This document shows, piece after piece, positions 1 through 8,785 of a stretch of DNA of 64,000 nt. The position numbers were made by a program, and so were the translations under genes. Position 1 is the stretch's first letter; every line of letters begins with the position of its first letter. The notes under the pieces were generated by a model. That model made no database searches. It was not told the origin of the DNA and was given only the letters and a program-made list of their open reading frames with translations. The stretch lies in contig CALUTW010000007.1 of the NCBI GenBank assembly GCA_944323805.1, positions 1 through 64,000 of the forward strand, given 5' to 3'. This DNA is from an uncultured Bacteroidales bacterium (GTDB lineage: Bacteria > Bacteroidota > Bacteroidia > Bacteroidales > UBA932).

Positions 1-25
1 ACTCGCCGGACTTTCCTGTCGTTAT

Positions 26-72
26 AAAAAAGAAAGGTGACCCTTAAGTCTGTCTTTGACTTTTGGGTCACC
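26..72 (-). terminator. Rho-independent terminator after the ferritin gene
   Basis: A two-part hairpin lies just past the leftward ferritin gene. The outer arms GGTGACCC (36-43) and GGGTCACC (65-72) pair perfectly, and the inner arms AAGTC (46-50) and GACTT (58-62) extend the stem. Reading leftward, the stem is followed by TTTCTTTTTTA, a U-rich tail in the transcript. The other orientation has only a weak T-run, so it mainly serves the leftward gene. Confidence 0.8.
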
Positions 73-100
73 CTCTTTTGATAGCTTGTGACAGTTTCAG

Positions 101-580
101 TTACCTTGCGGCGAGCTGGGAGTCGATGTAGAAGAGTCCGGCGTCTCCGGCTTTCTTGAGCCTGTCGACAATCCCGGCTGCTGTAGCTTCCTCTTCAACC
201 TGCTCTCTTACGAAGCCCCAGAGGAAATCCTGTGTGGCCTTGTCTTTTTCTGCCGATGCCACATCTACGAGGGCATTGATAAGTTCGGAGACATGGCATT
301 CATGTTTGTAGACATGCTCGAAGACCTCAAGGACGCTGCCCCAGCCTGCAGGGACTACATCGATCATGTTGACTTTTGCCTCGCCGCCTCTCTTTATGAG
401 GTAGTGTGCCAGTTCATTTGCATGTTCCTTCTCTTCCTCAGACTGCTTCATCATCCAGTGTGCGCAACCTGACCATCCCTCTTTCTCGAGGAAATAGGAC
501 ATCTGAAGATAAAGATTTGAGGACCACAGCTCAGCAGTGATCTGATCGTTGATGGCATTCTGTAATTTTTCAGTAATCAT
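101..580 (-). CDS. ftnA: Ferritin (iron storage, non-haem)
   Basis: Encodes a 159-residue ferritin, the usual length for a bacterial FtnA subunit. Such subunits form a 24-mer shell in the cytoplasm that oxidises Fe(II) and stores it as ferric mineral. The four-helix ferroxidase ligands can be seen: Glu17 in the first helix, Glu50 and His53 in the SEEEKEHA motif, and a later EQVEEE motif. The start ATG is at 578-580. It is a single-gene unit with its own terminator downstream and about 180 bases upstream before hutI, whose end faces its promoter region. A perfect 12-base palindrome lies 43-54 bases upstream of the start. The family call is secure; the palindrome's role is a guess. Confidence 0.95.
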   Translation of the reverse strand: MITEKLQNAINDQITAELWSSNLYLQMSYFLEKEGWSGCAHWMMKQSEEEKEHANELAHYLIKRGGEAKVNMIDVVPAGWGSVLEVFEHVYKHECHVSELINALVDVASAEKDKATQDFLWGFVREQVEEEATAAGIVDRLKKAGDAGLFYIDSQLAAR

Positions 581-622
581 GGCTTTTATTTTTAATTGTT
601 CAACTTCTTTTCCTGGCAGGCG

Positions 623-634
623 GTCCGTACGGAC
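623..634. promoter_or_regulatory. Perfect palindrome upstream of ferritin, possible operator
   Basis: GTCCGTACGGAC is a perfect 12-base palindrome 43-54 bases before the ferritin start codon, in the only gap (581-763) that could carry its promoter. Such a position suits a dimeric repressor or activator. No exact TAnnTTTG element was found beside it, so the promoter itself is not located. It does not match the classic Fur box. Confidence 0.3.
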
Positions 635-763
635 ACCTTGCCGTCCGATGGTTCATCAGGGTACAATATCAGTGCCTGATGCCTGCAAGTTGCCATTTTG
701 ACATGATAAGGAGAAGAAATGTCAGCCGACATGGCAGTGCAGGAATGGCTGTCATTGCTTATG

Positions 764-2080
764 TCAGGCGATGTCAGCGGGATCGAATACGGCGCCTCCG
801 ACCATGACACGGGAAATGAAAGGTGTCTGATGGCTGTACGGGATGAAAGCCAGGGATGGCAAAGGCCTGGTAATGATCAGGTCAGCCCTTTTCCCGACGG
901 TAATCGAGCCTGTCAGGGAGCTTGTCCCCATTGCGTATGCCGTATTTATGGTGCAGGCATTGAGCGCTTCTTCCGGGCTGAGCCTCATCATGATACATCC
1001 GAGAGCCATGACAAATCTCATGTTGCCGCTCGGGGATGAGCCCGGATTGTAGTCTGAAGCGAGCGCAAGTCCAAGTCCGGCATCGATAAAGCCCCGGGCA
1101 TTGCCGTACGGAAGCCTGGAGAAGAATGATGCCCCAGGCAGCATTGTCGGCATGGTGGTGCGGCATTCTTGCAGGGCCTTGATTTCGGCATCGCCTGTCT
1201 GTTCCAGATGGTCGACAGAGAGCGCATTGAAAGCTGTCCCTACCTGGACGCCGCCGGATATTGCAAGTTCATTGGCATGTATCTTCGGCCTGAGACCGTA
1301 CCGTGATGCCGCATCAAGGATCCGTGAGGTCTCGTCCGGAGTAAAGAACCCTTTGTCGCAGAATACATCCACAAAGTCTGCGAGGCCTTCATCGGCAACT
1401 GCAGGAAGCATCCTGTCGCATACCATGTCTACATAATCATGCTGCCGGCCTGCATATTCCCTGCCGACTGCATGTGCTCCGAGAAATGTGCTGCGGATTT
1501 CCATAGGGAAATCCTCCTTGATACGGCGAATGACGCGCAGCATCTTGAGCTCATCTTCGATTGTAAGCCCGTATCCGCTTTTTATCTCGAGGCTTCCTGT
1601 CCCCATGAGCATCACTTCGCGTGCACGTGAAGCCGACTGCCTGTACAGCTCGTCTTCGGAGGTCTCGTGCAGCAGGTCGGCGGAATTGAGTATCCCGCCT
1701 CCCCTTGCTGCAATCTCTTCATATGAAAGGCCCTCGATCTTGTCGCGGAATTCCCCGTCGCGGCATCCGGCATATACGATATGTGAATGCGAGTCGCAGA
1801 ATGACGGGAGCACGAAGCCTCCTCCGGCATCTATGATATTGTCTATTTCCTCCCCGCAGTCTTCCGGCCGGTATGACGGGTCATCCGCACCCCAGCCGTC
1901 CCCGGACAGTCCTTGACCGGGATAAGGCATAGGTCCGAACCCTGCAATCTTCCCTCCGTCGACCAGAAGCCACGCATCCTTCAATGATGCGACGGTCTTC
2001 ATTTCTGCCCCTTCCTTTTTCATCGTTTCCTGAGGCAGTATCCCGAAGAGTTCCCTGATGTCTGTTATAAGTGTCTTCAT
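764..2080 (-). CDS. hutI: Imidazolonepropionase
   Basis: Third enzyme of histidine degradation: opens the ring of 4-imidazolone-5-propionate to give N-formimino-L-glutamate. An amidohydrolase of 438 residues, close to the usual 400-430. The metal-site motif DSHSHIVYAG, the GAHAVG and HANELAISGG motifs and the late DYNPGSSPSG motif, holding the final Asp ligand, are all present. I chose the ATG at 2080 (MKTLITDI); a TTG nine bases upstream in frame is a weaker option. It is last in a leftward hut cluster, 18 bases after the hutH stop, so it is almost certainly co-transcribed. No clear terminator hairpin was seen after it. Confidence 0.96.
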   Translation of the reverse strand: MKTLITDIRELFGILPQETMKKEGAEMKTVASLKDAWLLVDGGKIAGFGPMPYPGQGLSGDGWGADDPSYRPEDCGEEIDNIIDAGGGFVLPSFCDSHSHIVYAGCRDGEFRDKIEGLSYEEIAARGGGILNSADLLHETSEDELYRQSASRAREVMLMGTGSLEIKSGYGLTIEDELKMLRVIRRIKEDFPMEIRSTFLGAHAVGREYAGRQHDYVDMVCDRMLPAVADEGLADFVDVFCDKGFFTPDETSRILDAASRYGLRPKIHANELAISGGVQVGTAFNALSVDHLEQTGDAEIKALQECRTTMPTMLPGASFFSRLPYGNARGFIDAGLGLALASDYNPGSSPSGNMRFVMALGCIMMRLSPEEALNACTINTAYAMGTSSLTGSITVGKRADLIITRPLPSLAFIPYSHQTPFISRVMVGGAVFDPADIA

Positions 2081-2098
2081 TGTCGTCAAAGGGGTGTC

Positions 2099-3598
2099 TC
2101 AGACAGTGAACGGTACCATATTGTATTCTCTCAGGAAATTGACCGTCTTTTCTATGAGCGGGTGCATGTACTGGTCATTGTTGACGAAAGGTACCTCTTT
2201 CCTGTAGTGGGCGAAGATTTTTTCTATTGTCCATGACGAACGCAGAGGCCTGCGGAATTCAAGGGCCTGGGCGGCATTCAGCAGTTCTATCGCAATGACC
2301 CTCTCGGTATTGTTGACTACGCGCACAAGCTTGGTGGCGGCATTGGCCCCCATGCTTACATGGTCTTCCTGTCCCTGGGATGACGGTATGGAGTCCACGG
2401 ATGCCGGCATGCACAGCCCTTTGTTCTGGCTGACTATGGATGCTGCCGTGTATTGCGGGATCATGAAGCCGCTGTTGAGCCCCGGATTGGCGACGAGGAA
2501 TGACGGGAGTCCCCTCTGCCCGGATATCAGCCGGTATATCCTCCTTTCAGATATGCTGGCAAGCTCCGACATTGCAATGGCAAGGAAATCCATTGCAAGG
2601 GCTATAGGCTCCCCATGGAAATTGCCGGCGGATATTATGAGGTCCTGGTCAGGGAATACGGTAGGATTGTCTGTCGCACTGTTGATTTCAGTCTCAATCA
2701 CTGATTTGACATAACGGATGGTGTCCTTTACCGCCCCGTGGACCTGAGGGATGCATCTGAATGAATAAGGGTCCTGGACATGCTCCTTTTTCCGCCCGAT
2801 TATCTCGCTGCCGTCCAGCAGCTCCATGAATCTTGCGGCGGTGTCGGCCTGCCCTTTGTGCGGCCTGACTGCATGTACCTGTGGAAAGAACGGCTCGATA
2901 CGGCCATCATACGCGTCCAGGGACATAGCCCCTATACGGTCTGCCCATTCTGAAAGCCGTTCACACTTGATGATTGCCCATACTCCGTGCGCGCTCATGA
3001 ACTGTGTGCCGTTGAGCAGGGCAAGGCCTTCCTTCGACTGGAGTTTCAGCGGCTCCCATCCCAGCTCTTCCCATACTTCAGATGAAGGCCTGACCTTTCC
3101 TTTCCATTCCACTTCGCCGAGGCCGATAAGCGGAAGGGAAAGATGTGCAAGGGGAGCCAGGTCGCCTGATGCCCCGAGGGACCCCTGCTGATAGACTACC
3201 GGGAGCACGTCATTGTTGAACATGTCGACAAGTCTCTGGATTGTCTGCAGCTGCACGCCTGAATTCCCGTATGAAAGCGACTGTATCTTCAGAAGCAGGA
3301 TCAGGCGGACAATCTCCGGGGCGACCTTTTCCCCTGTACCGCATGCATGCGACATTACGAGATTGTGCTGCAGTGCGGAGAGGTCTTCCTCCGGGATTGT
3401 GATGTTGCACAGGGACCCGAATCCTGTCGTCACCCCGTATACCGGCCTGTCCATGTCCTCCATCTTGGAGTCTAGATACTTCCGGCAGTTTACGATGGCT
3501 TCCTTTGATTCGTCGCTTATCTCGATCTGGTAGCCTTTGAACAATATTTCCTTTATCCTGTCGATTGACAGGCACCTGTTTGAAATCTGATGTATCAT
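2099..3598 (-). CDS. hutH: Histidine ammonia-lyase
   Basis: Committing step of histidine catabolism: removes ammonia from L-histidine to give trans-urocanate. The 499-residue length is normal for the aromatic amino-acid lyase family. The Ala-Ser-Gly triad that cyclises into the MIO electrophile is visible in the motif GSLGASGDLAPLAHL around residues 150-160. The motif NPGLNSGFMIPQYTAAS in the C-terminal half is also typical. The ATG at 3598 gives MIHQISNRCL. The gene lies between hutU (34 bases upstream) and hutI on the same strand. A tyrosine ammonia-lyase is the alternative within the family, but the hut context settles it. Confidence 0.96.
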   Translation of the reverse strand: MIHQISNRCLSIDRIKEILFKGYQIEISDESKEAIVNCRKYLDSKMEDMDRPVYGVTTGFGSLCNITIPEEDLSALQHNLVMSHACGTGEKVAPEIVRLILLLKIQSLSYGNSGVQLQTIQRLVDMFNNDVLPVVYQQGSLGASGDLAPLAHLSLPLIGLGEVEWKGKVRPSSEVWEELGWEPLKLQSKEGLALLNGTQFMSAHGVWAIIKCERLSEWADRIGAMSLDAYDGRIEPFFPQVHAVRPHKGQADTAARFMELLDGSEIIGRKKEHVQDPYSFRCIPQVHGAVKDTIRYVKSVIETEINSATDNPTVFPDQDLIISAGNFHGEPIALAMDFLAIAMSELASISERRIYRLISGQRGLPSFLVANPGLNSGFMIPQYTAASIVSQNKGLCMPASVDSIPSSQGQEDHVSMGANAATKLVRVVNNTERVIAIELLNAAQALEFRRPLRSSWTIEKIFAHYRKEVPFVNNDQYMHPLIEKTVNFLREYNMVPFTV

Positions 3599-3632
3599 AT
3601 GTGTCTTTTAATCTGTTAAAATTCTGTGCGGC

Positions 3633-5660
3633 CTATTCAAGCGCATCCCTTACGAGACTGTCGTCTGCGATGTTCGGCATTGTTACCCGCAGTCCCGGAG
3701 TGCGCTCCATTTCTCTCCTTATCGAATGCATCGCCCCCTCGTTCCTGGCCCAGCTGCGGCGTGCTATGCCGTTGTTGACATCCCAGAACAGCATTTCCCT
3801 GATATGCCTCTCCGAGTCTTCAGAGCCGTCGATTACCATTCCGAATCCTCCGTTGATGACTTCTCCCCAGCCGACTCCTCCGCCGTTGTGCAGGGATACC
3901 CATGTCGCCCCTCTGAATGAGTCTCCTACGACATTCTGGACGGCCATGTCCGCAGTGAAGCATGAACCGTCATAGATATTGGATGTCTCCCTGTAAGGCG
4001 AGTCGGTGCCGGACACGTCATGATGGTCCCTGCCCAGTACTACGGGAGCCTTGAGCTCTCCTTTTGCAATGGCTTCATTGAATGCAAGGGCTATCCTGGT
4101 CCTGCCTTCACAGTCGGCATAGAGGATGCGGGCCTGTGAGCCTACTACGAGGTTGTTGCGCCCTGCCTCCTCGATCCAGTGTATGTTGTCTTCCATCTGA
4201 CCTCTGATTTCCTCCGGGGCATGGGCTGCTGTCTCTTTCATAGCCATTATGGCGAGCCGGTCGGTCTTTGCGAGGTCTTCCGGGTCCTGGGACATGCATA
4301 CCCACCGGAACGGGCCGAACCCGTAATCGAAGAAGAGGGGACCCATGATGTCCTGTACGTAAGACGGGTATCTGAACCTTCCGTCGGGAAGCAATATGTC
4401 TGCCCCGGCCCTTGACGCCTCGAGCAGGAATGCATTGCCGTAGTCGAAGAAGTACATCCCTTTTGCCGCAAGCCTGTTGATTGCGTCTGCCTGCCGGCGG
4501 AGGGAGGCACGGACACATTCCTTGAAACGCTCAGGCTCATCCGCCATCATCGTGCGTGACTCCTCGTAGGTGTATCCGGCAGGGTAATAGCCTCCTGCCC
4601 ATGGATTGTGGAGCGATGTCTGGTCCGAGCCGAGGTCGACACGGATATCCTCCCTGTCAAGCCTTTCCCACAGGTCGACGATATTGCCCTGATATGCGAG
4701 TGAGACCGTCTCCTTTTCTGCGCAGGCCTTTCTTATGCGCGGCATGAGTTCATCGAGGGATTCGTGTATCTCGTCCACCCAGCCCTGCTCATATCTTTTG
4801 CGGGCTGCCAGAGGGTTTATCTCGGCTGTCACGCTGACAACCCCCGAGATATTCCCGGCCTTCGGCTGCGCCCCGGACATGCCTCCGAGCCCTGAAGTGA
4901 CGAAAAGAAGTCCTTTCATGTTCTCCCTTGTGGCAGGTATCCCTCTTGCTTTCAGCTGCTTGCGGGCGGCATTCATTACAGTGATGGTAGTGCCGTGTAC
5001 AATTCCCTGAGGGCCGATGTACATGTATGAGCCGGCCGTCATCTGTCCGTACTGGGATACACCGAGTGCGTTGAACCTTTCCCAGTTGTCCTGGCTGGAG
5101 TAATTCGGGATGACCATACCGTTTGTCACGATTACGCGGGGAGCATCCTTATGGCTCGGGAACAGTCCGAGAGGATGTCCTGAATACATTACGAGGGTCT
5201 GTTCCTCTGTCATCTCCGACAGGTATTGCATGGCAAGCCTGTACTGTGCCCAGTTCTGGAATACGGCGCCGTTCCCCCCGTATGTGATGAGTTCATGCGG
5301 ATGCTGTGCGACACGCGGGTCGAGGTTGTTCTGGATCATCGCCATGATTGCCGCTGCCTGCCTGCATCTGGCCGGATACTGGTCGAGCGGTCTTGCATAC
5401 ATAGGGTAGTCCGGCCTCAGCCGGTACATATAGATTCTTCCGTATGTCTTGAGTTCATCTGCAAATTCCCTGGCAAGGGTGGCATGGTGCTTCCCGGGGA
5501 AATACCTCAAGGCATTCTTTATCGCCAGGACCTTTTCCTCTCCGGAGAGGATGTCCTTTCTTTTCGGGGCATGGTTTATTTCCGTGTCGTATGGCTTCGG
5601 GTCAGGCAATATGTCTGGAATGCCTTCGGCTACAGCTTTCTTGAACTCTTCCGTATTCAT
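3633..5660 (-). CDS. hutU: Urocanate hydratase
   Basis: Adds water to trans-urocanate to form 4-imidazolone-5-propionate, using tightly bound NAD+ as an electrophile. The protein is 675 residues, like the longer urocanases found in Bacteroidota rather than the roughly 555-residue proteobacterial form. Recognisable stretches include GGNGAVFQNWAQY, YSGHPLGLFPSH, TSGLGGMSGAQ and, near the C-terminus, SLHNGGGVGWG. It sits 27 bases after ftcD and 34 bases before hutH on the same strand, as the second gene of the transcript. Confidence 0.97.
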   Translation of the reverse strand: MNTEEFKKAVAEGIPDILPDPKPYDTEINHAPKRKDILSGEEKVLAIKNALRYFPGKHHATLAREFADELKTYGRIYMYRLRPDYPMYARPLDQYPARCRQAAAIMAMIQNNLDPRVAQHPHELITYGGNGAVFQNWAQYRLAMQYLSEMTEEQTLVMYSGHPLGLFPSHKDAPRVIVTNGMVIPNYSSQDNWERFNALGVSQYGQMTAGSYMYIGPQGIVHGTTITVMNAARKQLKARGIPATRENMKGLLFVTSGLGGMSGAQPKAGNISGVVSVTAEINPLAARKRYEQGWVDEIHESLDELMPRIRKACAEKETVSLAYQGNIVDLWERLDREDIRVDLGSDQTSLHNPWAGGYYPAGYTYEESRTMMADEPERFKECVRASLRRQADAINRLAAKGMYFFDYGNAFLLEASRAGADILLPDGRFRYPSYVQDIMGPLFFDYGFGPFRWVCMSQDPEDLAKTDRLAIMAMKETAAHAPEEIRGQMEDNIHWIEEAGRNNLVVGSQARILYADCEGRTRIALAFNEAIAKGELKAPVVLGRDHHDVSGTDSPYRETSNIYDGSCFTADMAVQNVVGDSFRGATWVSLHNGGGVGWGEVINGGFGMVIDGSEDSERHIREMLFWDVNNGIARRSWARNEGAMHSIRREMERTPGLRVTMPNIADDSLVRDALE

Positions 5661-5687
5661 GTCTGTCTATGTTTTCTGCAGGATGTC

Positions 5688-7400
5688 CTACAGGGAGTTG
5701 ATCTTGTCGTTTACGATATTTATGATTTCCGTTTCTTCCCTTACGGCGATTTCGGCAAGCATCGCCGCTTCATCTGTCATCGCCTTGGCGGCCGACCTGT
5801 CCATGAGACCTGCTGCATTGATGCGTACATTCAGGTTCGCCCCGAGGACAGCGCTTCTGGCGGCAAGGGCCCCGACTCCTGCATCGGATACCGAGTTGGG
5901 GTTGCCTTCCAGTGCCATGTCTTTCAGCAGAGGGAATGCCTTCGATGCGGCACGCATGGTCCTCAGCGGTACTTCAGTCGCATATCTTGTAGCCTTTTCG
6001 ATGGCACGTTTCCTTTCCTCGATTTCCTCGGCACTGTTCCTGGGCAGTGCATATGCCTGTGAAATGGCATTGAATGCGGCTGTGTCCTCGTCGACAAGTT
6101 CCAGCAGCTCTTTCAGGATGGTCTGGCCCTGTTCCGCATAACCGGAGAATTCCTTCCAGCGGTCATCCCAGCCGCGCTTGTGTGCCGAGAGGTTGGCTAC
6201 CATGGTGCCCAGTGCCGCCCCTAATGCCCCCATGTATGCGGAAATGGACCCGCCTCCAGGGGCAGGGGATTCGGAAGCCGTCTCGTACGCCATGTCACGG
6301 CATGACATCCGTATGAGCCTTTCCCTGGCAGCTGTTTCCTGTGCGTCTTCCATCAGGTATTCTATGACTTTCTCTTTCGGGTCGAAAGGCCTGAGGTCAT
6401 CGAGCCCCATGGACTTGATGGCTATCTTTATGATTTCCTCTTCAGCAATGCCTGTGGAACGCTGCTGCTTTTCAAGGAAATATCTGCCGGCTTCGATAAG
6501 GGACCTCTTGGGGATGAGCCCGACTATCTCGGTGCCAGTTACCCTCAGCCCTCTGGCTTCTGCGGCCCTGCATACTTCATCAAATGCCTTGTGCAGAGGA
6601 GTTGCCGTGATATCGGTAATGTTCATTGACACCTGCGCTATCCCGTATTCGTCGATGAACCATCCGATTGCCTTGCATCCTTTCAGCGTACCCGGGATCA
6701 TCACTGTCTTCCCGTCGGCGTCCTTGACAATCCTGCCGGTAACGGGGTTGCCTTCCCTCTTCGGGCGTCCTTTCTCGCGGACATCGAATGCAACGGCATT
6801 CGCCCTTCTTGTGGAAGTGGTGTTGAGGTTGAAGTTGACGGCTATGAGGAAGTCCCTGGCCCCGACATTCGTCGCCCCGGAGACCGCCGCCGTCTCTGTG
6901 TATCTGCCCGGTCCGAAGTCAGGCGCCTTGTCCGGGTCTGACATCTTTTCCGGCAGGGCCTCATATTCCCCGGCACGGCATACGGCGAGATTCTTCCGTT
7001 CCGGCTTGAAGGCTGCTGCCTCATAGCAGTAGCAAGGTATCCCGAGCTCTTCCCATATCCGTTTTGCAAGGTCGCGTGCAAGTACCGCACATTCCTCAAG
7101 CGAGATGCCGGATACAGGTATCAGAGGGAGCACGTCAGTTGCCCCGGACCTCGGGTGTGCCCCATGATGGAGTCTCATGTCTATGAGTTCCGAGGCTTTC
7201 CTTACTCCTCTGAAGGCGGCTTCGACGACAGATTCAGGAGACCCGACGAAGGTCACCACTGTCCTGTTGGTCGCCTCCCCCGGGTCTACATTCAATATCT
7301 TTACTCCGCCTGACTTTTCTATGGCGTCTGTTATTGCCTTGATTGTCTCTTTGTTTCTTCCTTCACTGAAATTAGGAACACATTCGATTATTCTTTCCAT
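5688..7400 (-). CDS. ftcD: Bifunctional glutamate formimidoyltransferase / formimidoyl-THF cyclodeaminase
   Basis: Ends histidine degradation by moving the formimino group from formiminoglutamate to tetrahydrofolate, then deaminating it to 5,10-methenyl-THF. The 570 residues contain both activities. The transferase starts at MERIIECVPNFSEGRN and covers roughly residues 1-330. A cyclodeaminase domain follows from about 365, with SPAPGGGSISAYMGALGAA and later DAGVGALAARSA. The fusion resembles the mammalian FTCD layout; other bacteria encode the two parts separately. It is the first gene of the leftward hut set, 60 bases after the DUF1015 stop, so read-through from the serine genes is possible. 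No exact TAnnTTTG element in the leftward direction was found in that gap. Confidence 0.95.
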   Translation of the reverse strand: MERIIECVPNFSEGRNKETIKAITDAIEKSGGVKILNVDPGEATNRTVVTFVGSPESVVEAAFRGVRKASELIDMRLHHGAHPRSGATDVLPLIPVSGISLEECAVLARDLAKRIWEELGIPCYCYEAAAFKPERKNLAVCRAGEYEALPEKMSDPDKAPDFGPGRYTETAAVSGATNVGARDFLIAVNFNLNTTSTRRANAVAFDVREKGRPKREGNPVTGRIVKDADGKTVMIPGTLKGCKAIGWFIDEYGIAQVSMNITDITATPLHKAFDEVCRAAEARGLRVTGTEIVGLIPKRSLIEAGRYFLEKQQRSTGIAEEEIIKIAIKSMGLDDLRPFDPKEKVIEYLMEDAQETAARERLIRMSCRDMAYETASESPAPGGGSISAYMGALGAALGTMVANLSAHKRGWDDRWKEFSGYAEQGQTILKELLELVDEDTAAFNAISQAYALPRNSAEEIEERKRAIEKATRYATEVPLRTMRAASKAFPLLKDMALEGNPNSVSDAGVGALAARSAVLGANLNVRINAAGLMDRSAAKAMTDEAAMLAEIAVREETEIINIVNDKINSL

Positions 7401-7460
7401 GTCTTTTCTGTCAAACGGCCGTGAATTTAGTCAATATCTTTGAATAAATGAAAGCCTGCA

Positions 7461-8741
7461 TCACAGTCTGTCGCTTTCCAGCTTGTGTATGGCCAGTCCG
7501 CTGCGCAGCTTGGGCTCGAACCATGTTGTCTTCGGTGGCATTATGTTCCCTGAGTCCGCGATGTCCACCAGCTGCTTCATCGACACCGGATAAAGGGCGA
7601 ATGCGACGGCCATCTCTCCGCTGTCGACACGCCTCGCAAGCTCTCCGAGTCCCCTGATGCCGCCGACAAAATCTATCCGCTTGTCCGTCCTCAGGTCCTT
7701 TATGCCAAGGATACGGTCCAGTACAAGGTCGGAGAGTATCGTCACATCGAGCACTCCGATAGGGTCGGAGTCATTGTATCTGCCCGGCTTCGCCTCAAGG
7801 GAGTACCATTTGCCTCCGAGATACATGGAGAAGTTGTGCAGATGTGCCGGCCTGCATTTCTCGGTCCCTGTCTTGCCGTCACTCAGCTCTTTTCCTCCGA
7901 GCTCCGTGATATCGAAGTCTGCGGCCAGCCTGCCGAGGAACTCTTCAGGAGAAAGCCCGTTCAGGTCCTTGACCACGCGGTTGTAGTCTATGATTTTCAG
8001 CTGGCTTTCGGGAAATGCCACGGCCATGAACCAGTTGTACTCCTCGTCTCCGCGGTGGGAAGGGTTGGCGGCTTTCTTTTCTGCGCCTACCCTGGCGGCC
8101 GCAGCCGTCCTGTGATGTCCGTCGGCAACATAGAATGCAGGGATGTCCTTGAATATTTCCGTGATCCTGTCGATGTCATCCCGGTTGTCTATAATCCAGA
8201 AATGATGACCGAACCCGTCTTCCGCCACGAAGTCGTATTCCGGTGCTCTTGATATGTATCTGCCTATGATGGAAGATACTTCATCATTGTCGGGATATGA
8301 GAAGAATACCGGCTCGATGTTGGCGTCCTGGATGCGTACATGGACCATCCTGTCGTCTTCCTTCTCTTTCCTGGTAAGTTCATGTTTCTTGATCCGGCCT
8401 TCGGCATAGTCGTCGGTATGGGCACATACCACGAGCCCATACTGGGTCCTCCCGTCCATTGTCTGTGCGTAGATATAGTAGTATGGCCTGTCGTCCTGTA
8501 CCAGCCAGCCCTTCTCCTGCCATTTCCTGAAATTCTCGACAGCCTTTCCGTAGGCCTGGCTGCTATGCTCGTCGATTATCGGGGAAAAGTCTATCTCCGG
8601 CTTTGTTATATGAAGGAGCGACTTTTCTCCGGCCTCGGCCTTGGCCTCCTTAGAGTCGAGTACGTCATAAGGTCTGGCAGCGACTTCCTCTACTATTGAT
8701 TTCGGCGGCCTGACTGCCGCAAAAGGTTTTATCCGTACCAT
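7461..8741 (-). CDS. DUF1015 family protein, serine-cluster associated
   Basis: A 426-residue member of the DUF1015 family, whose biochemical role is not established. Family hallmarks seen are an N-terminal RPYDVLDSKEA segment, a central HELTRKEKEDDR motif and the later YVADGHHRTAAAARV motif. I chose the ATG at 8741 (MVRIKPFAAVRPP); a longer reading frame would overlap the end of serA. The start lies 44 bases after the serA stop, so serC, serA and this gene look like one leftward unit. This neighbourhood recurs in Bacteroidota and suggests a role tied to serine or phosphoserine metabolism. No phosphoserine phosphatase gene is in the window; whether this protein fills that gap is only a hypothesis. 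Confidence 0.88.
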   Translation of the reverse strand: MVRIKPFAAVRPPKSIVEEVAARPYDVLDSKEAKAEAGEKSLLHITKPEIDFSPIIDEHSSQAYGKAVENFRKWQEKGWLVQDDRPYYYIYAQTMDGRTQYGLVVCAHTDDYAEGRIKKHELTRKEKEDDRMVHVRIQDANIEPVFFSYPDNDEVSSIIGRYISRAPEYDFVAEDGFGHHFWIIDNRDDIDRITEIFKDIPAFYVADGHHRTAAAARVGAEKKAANPSHRGDEEYNWFMAVAFPESQLKIIDYNRVVKDLNGLSPEEFLGRLAADFDITELGGKELSDGKTGTEKCRPAHLHNFSMYLGGKWYSLEAKPGRYNDSDPIGVLDVTILSDLVLDRILGIKDLRTDKRIDFVGGIRGLGELARRVDSGEMAVAFALYPVSMKQLVDIADSGNIMPPKTTWFEPKLRSGLAIHKLESDRL

Positions 8742-8785
8742 ATTGAATATTGTCTTGGGTGGTGCCTGACTTCTGTCCGGCGGTG

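Noticed and set aside
7435..7442. Exact TATCTTTG on the plus strand between DUF1015 and ftcD
   Set aside because: Both neighbouring genes are leftward and no gene lies downstream on the plus strand; likely chance.
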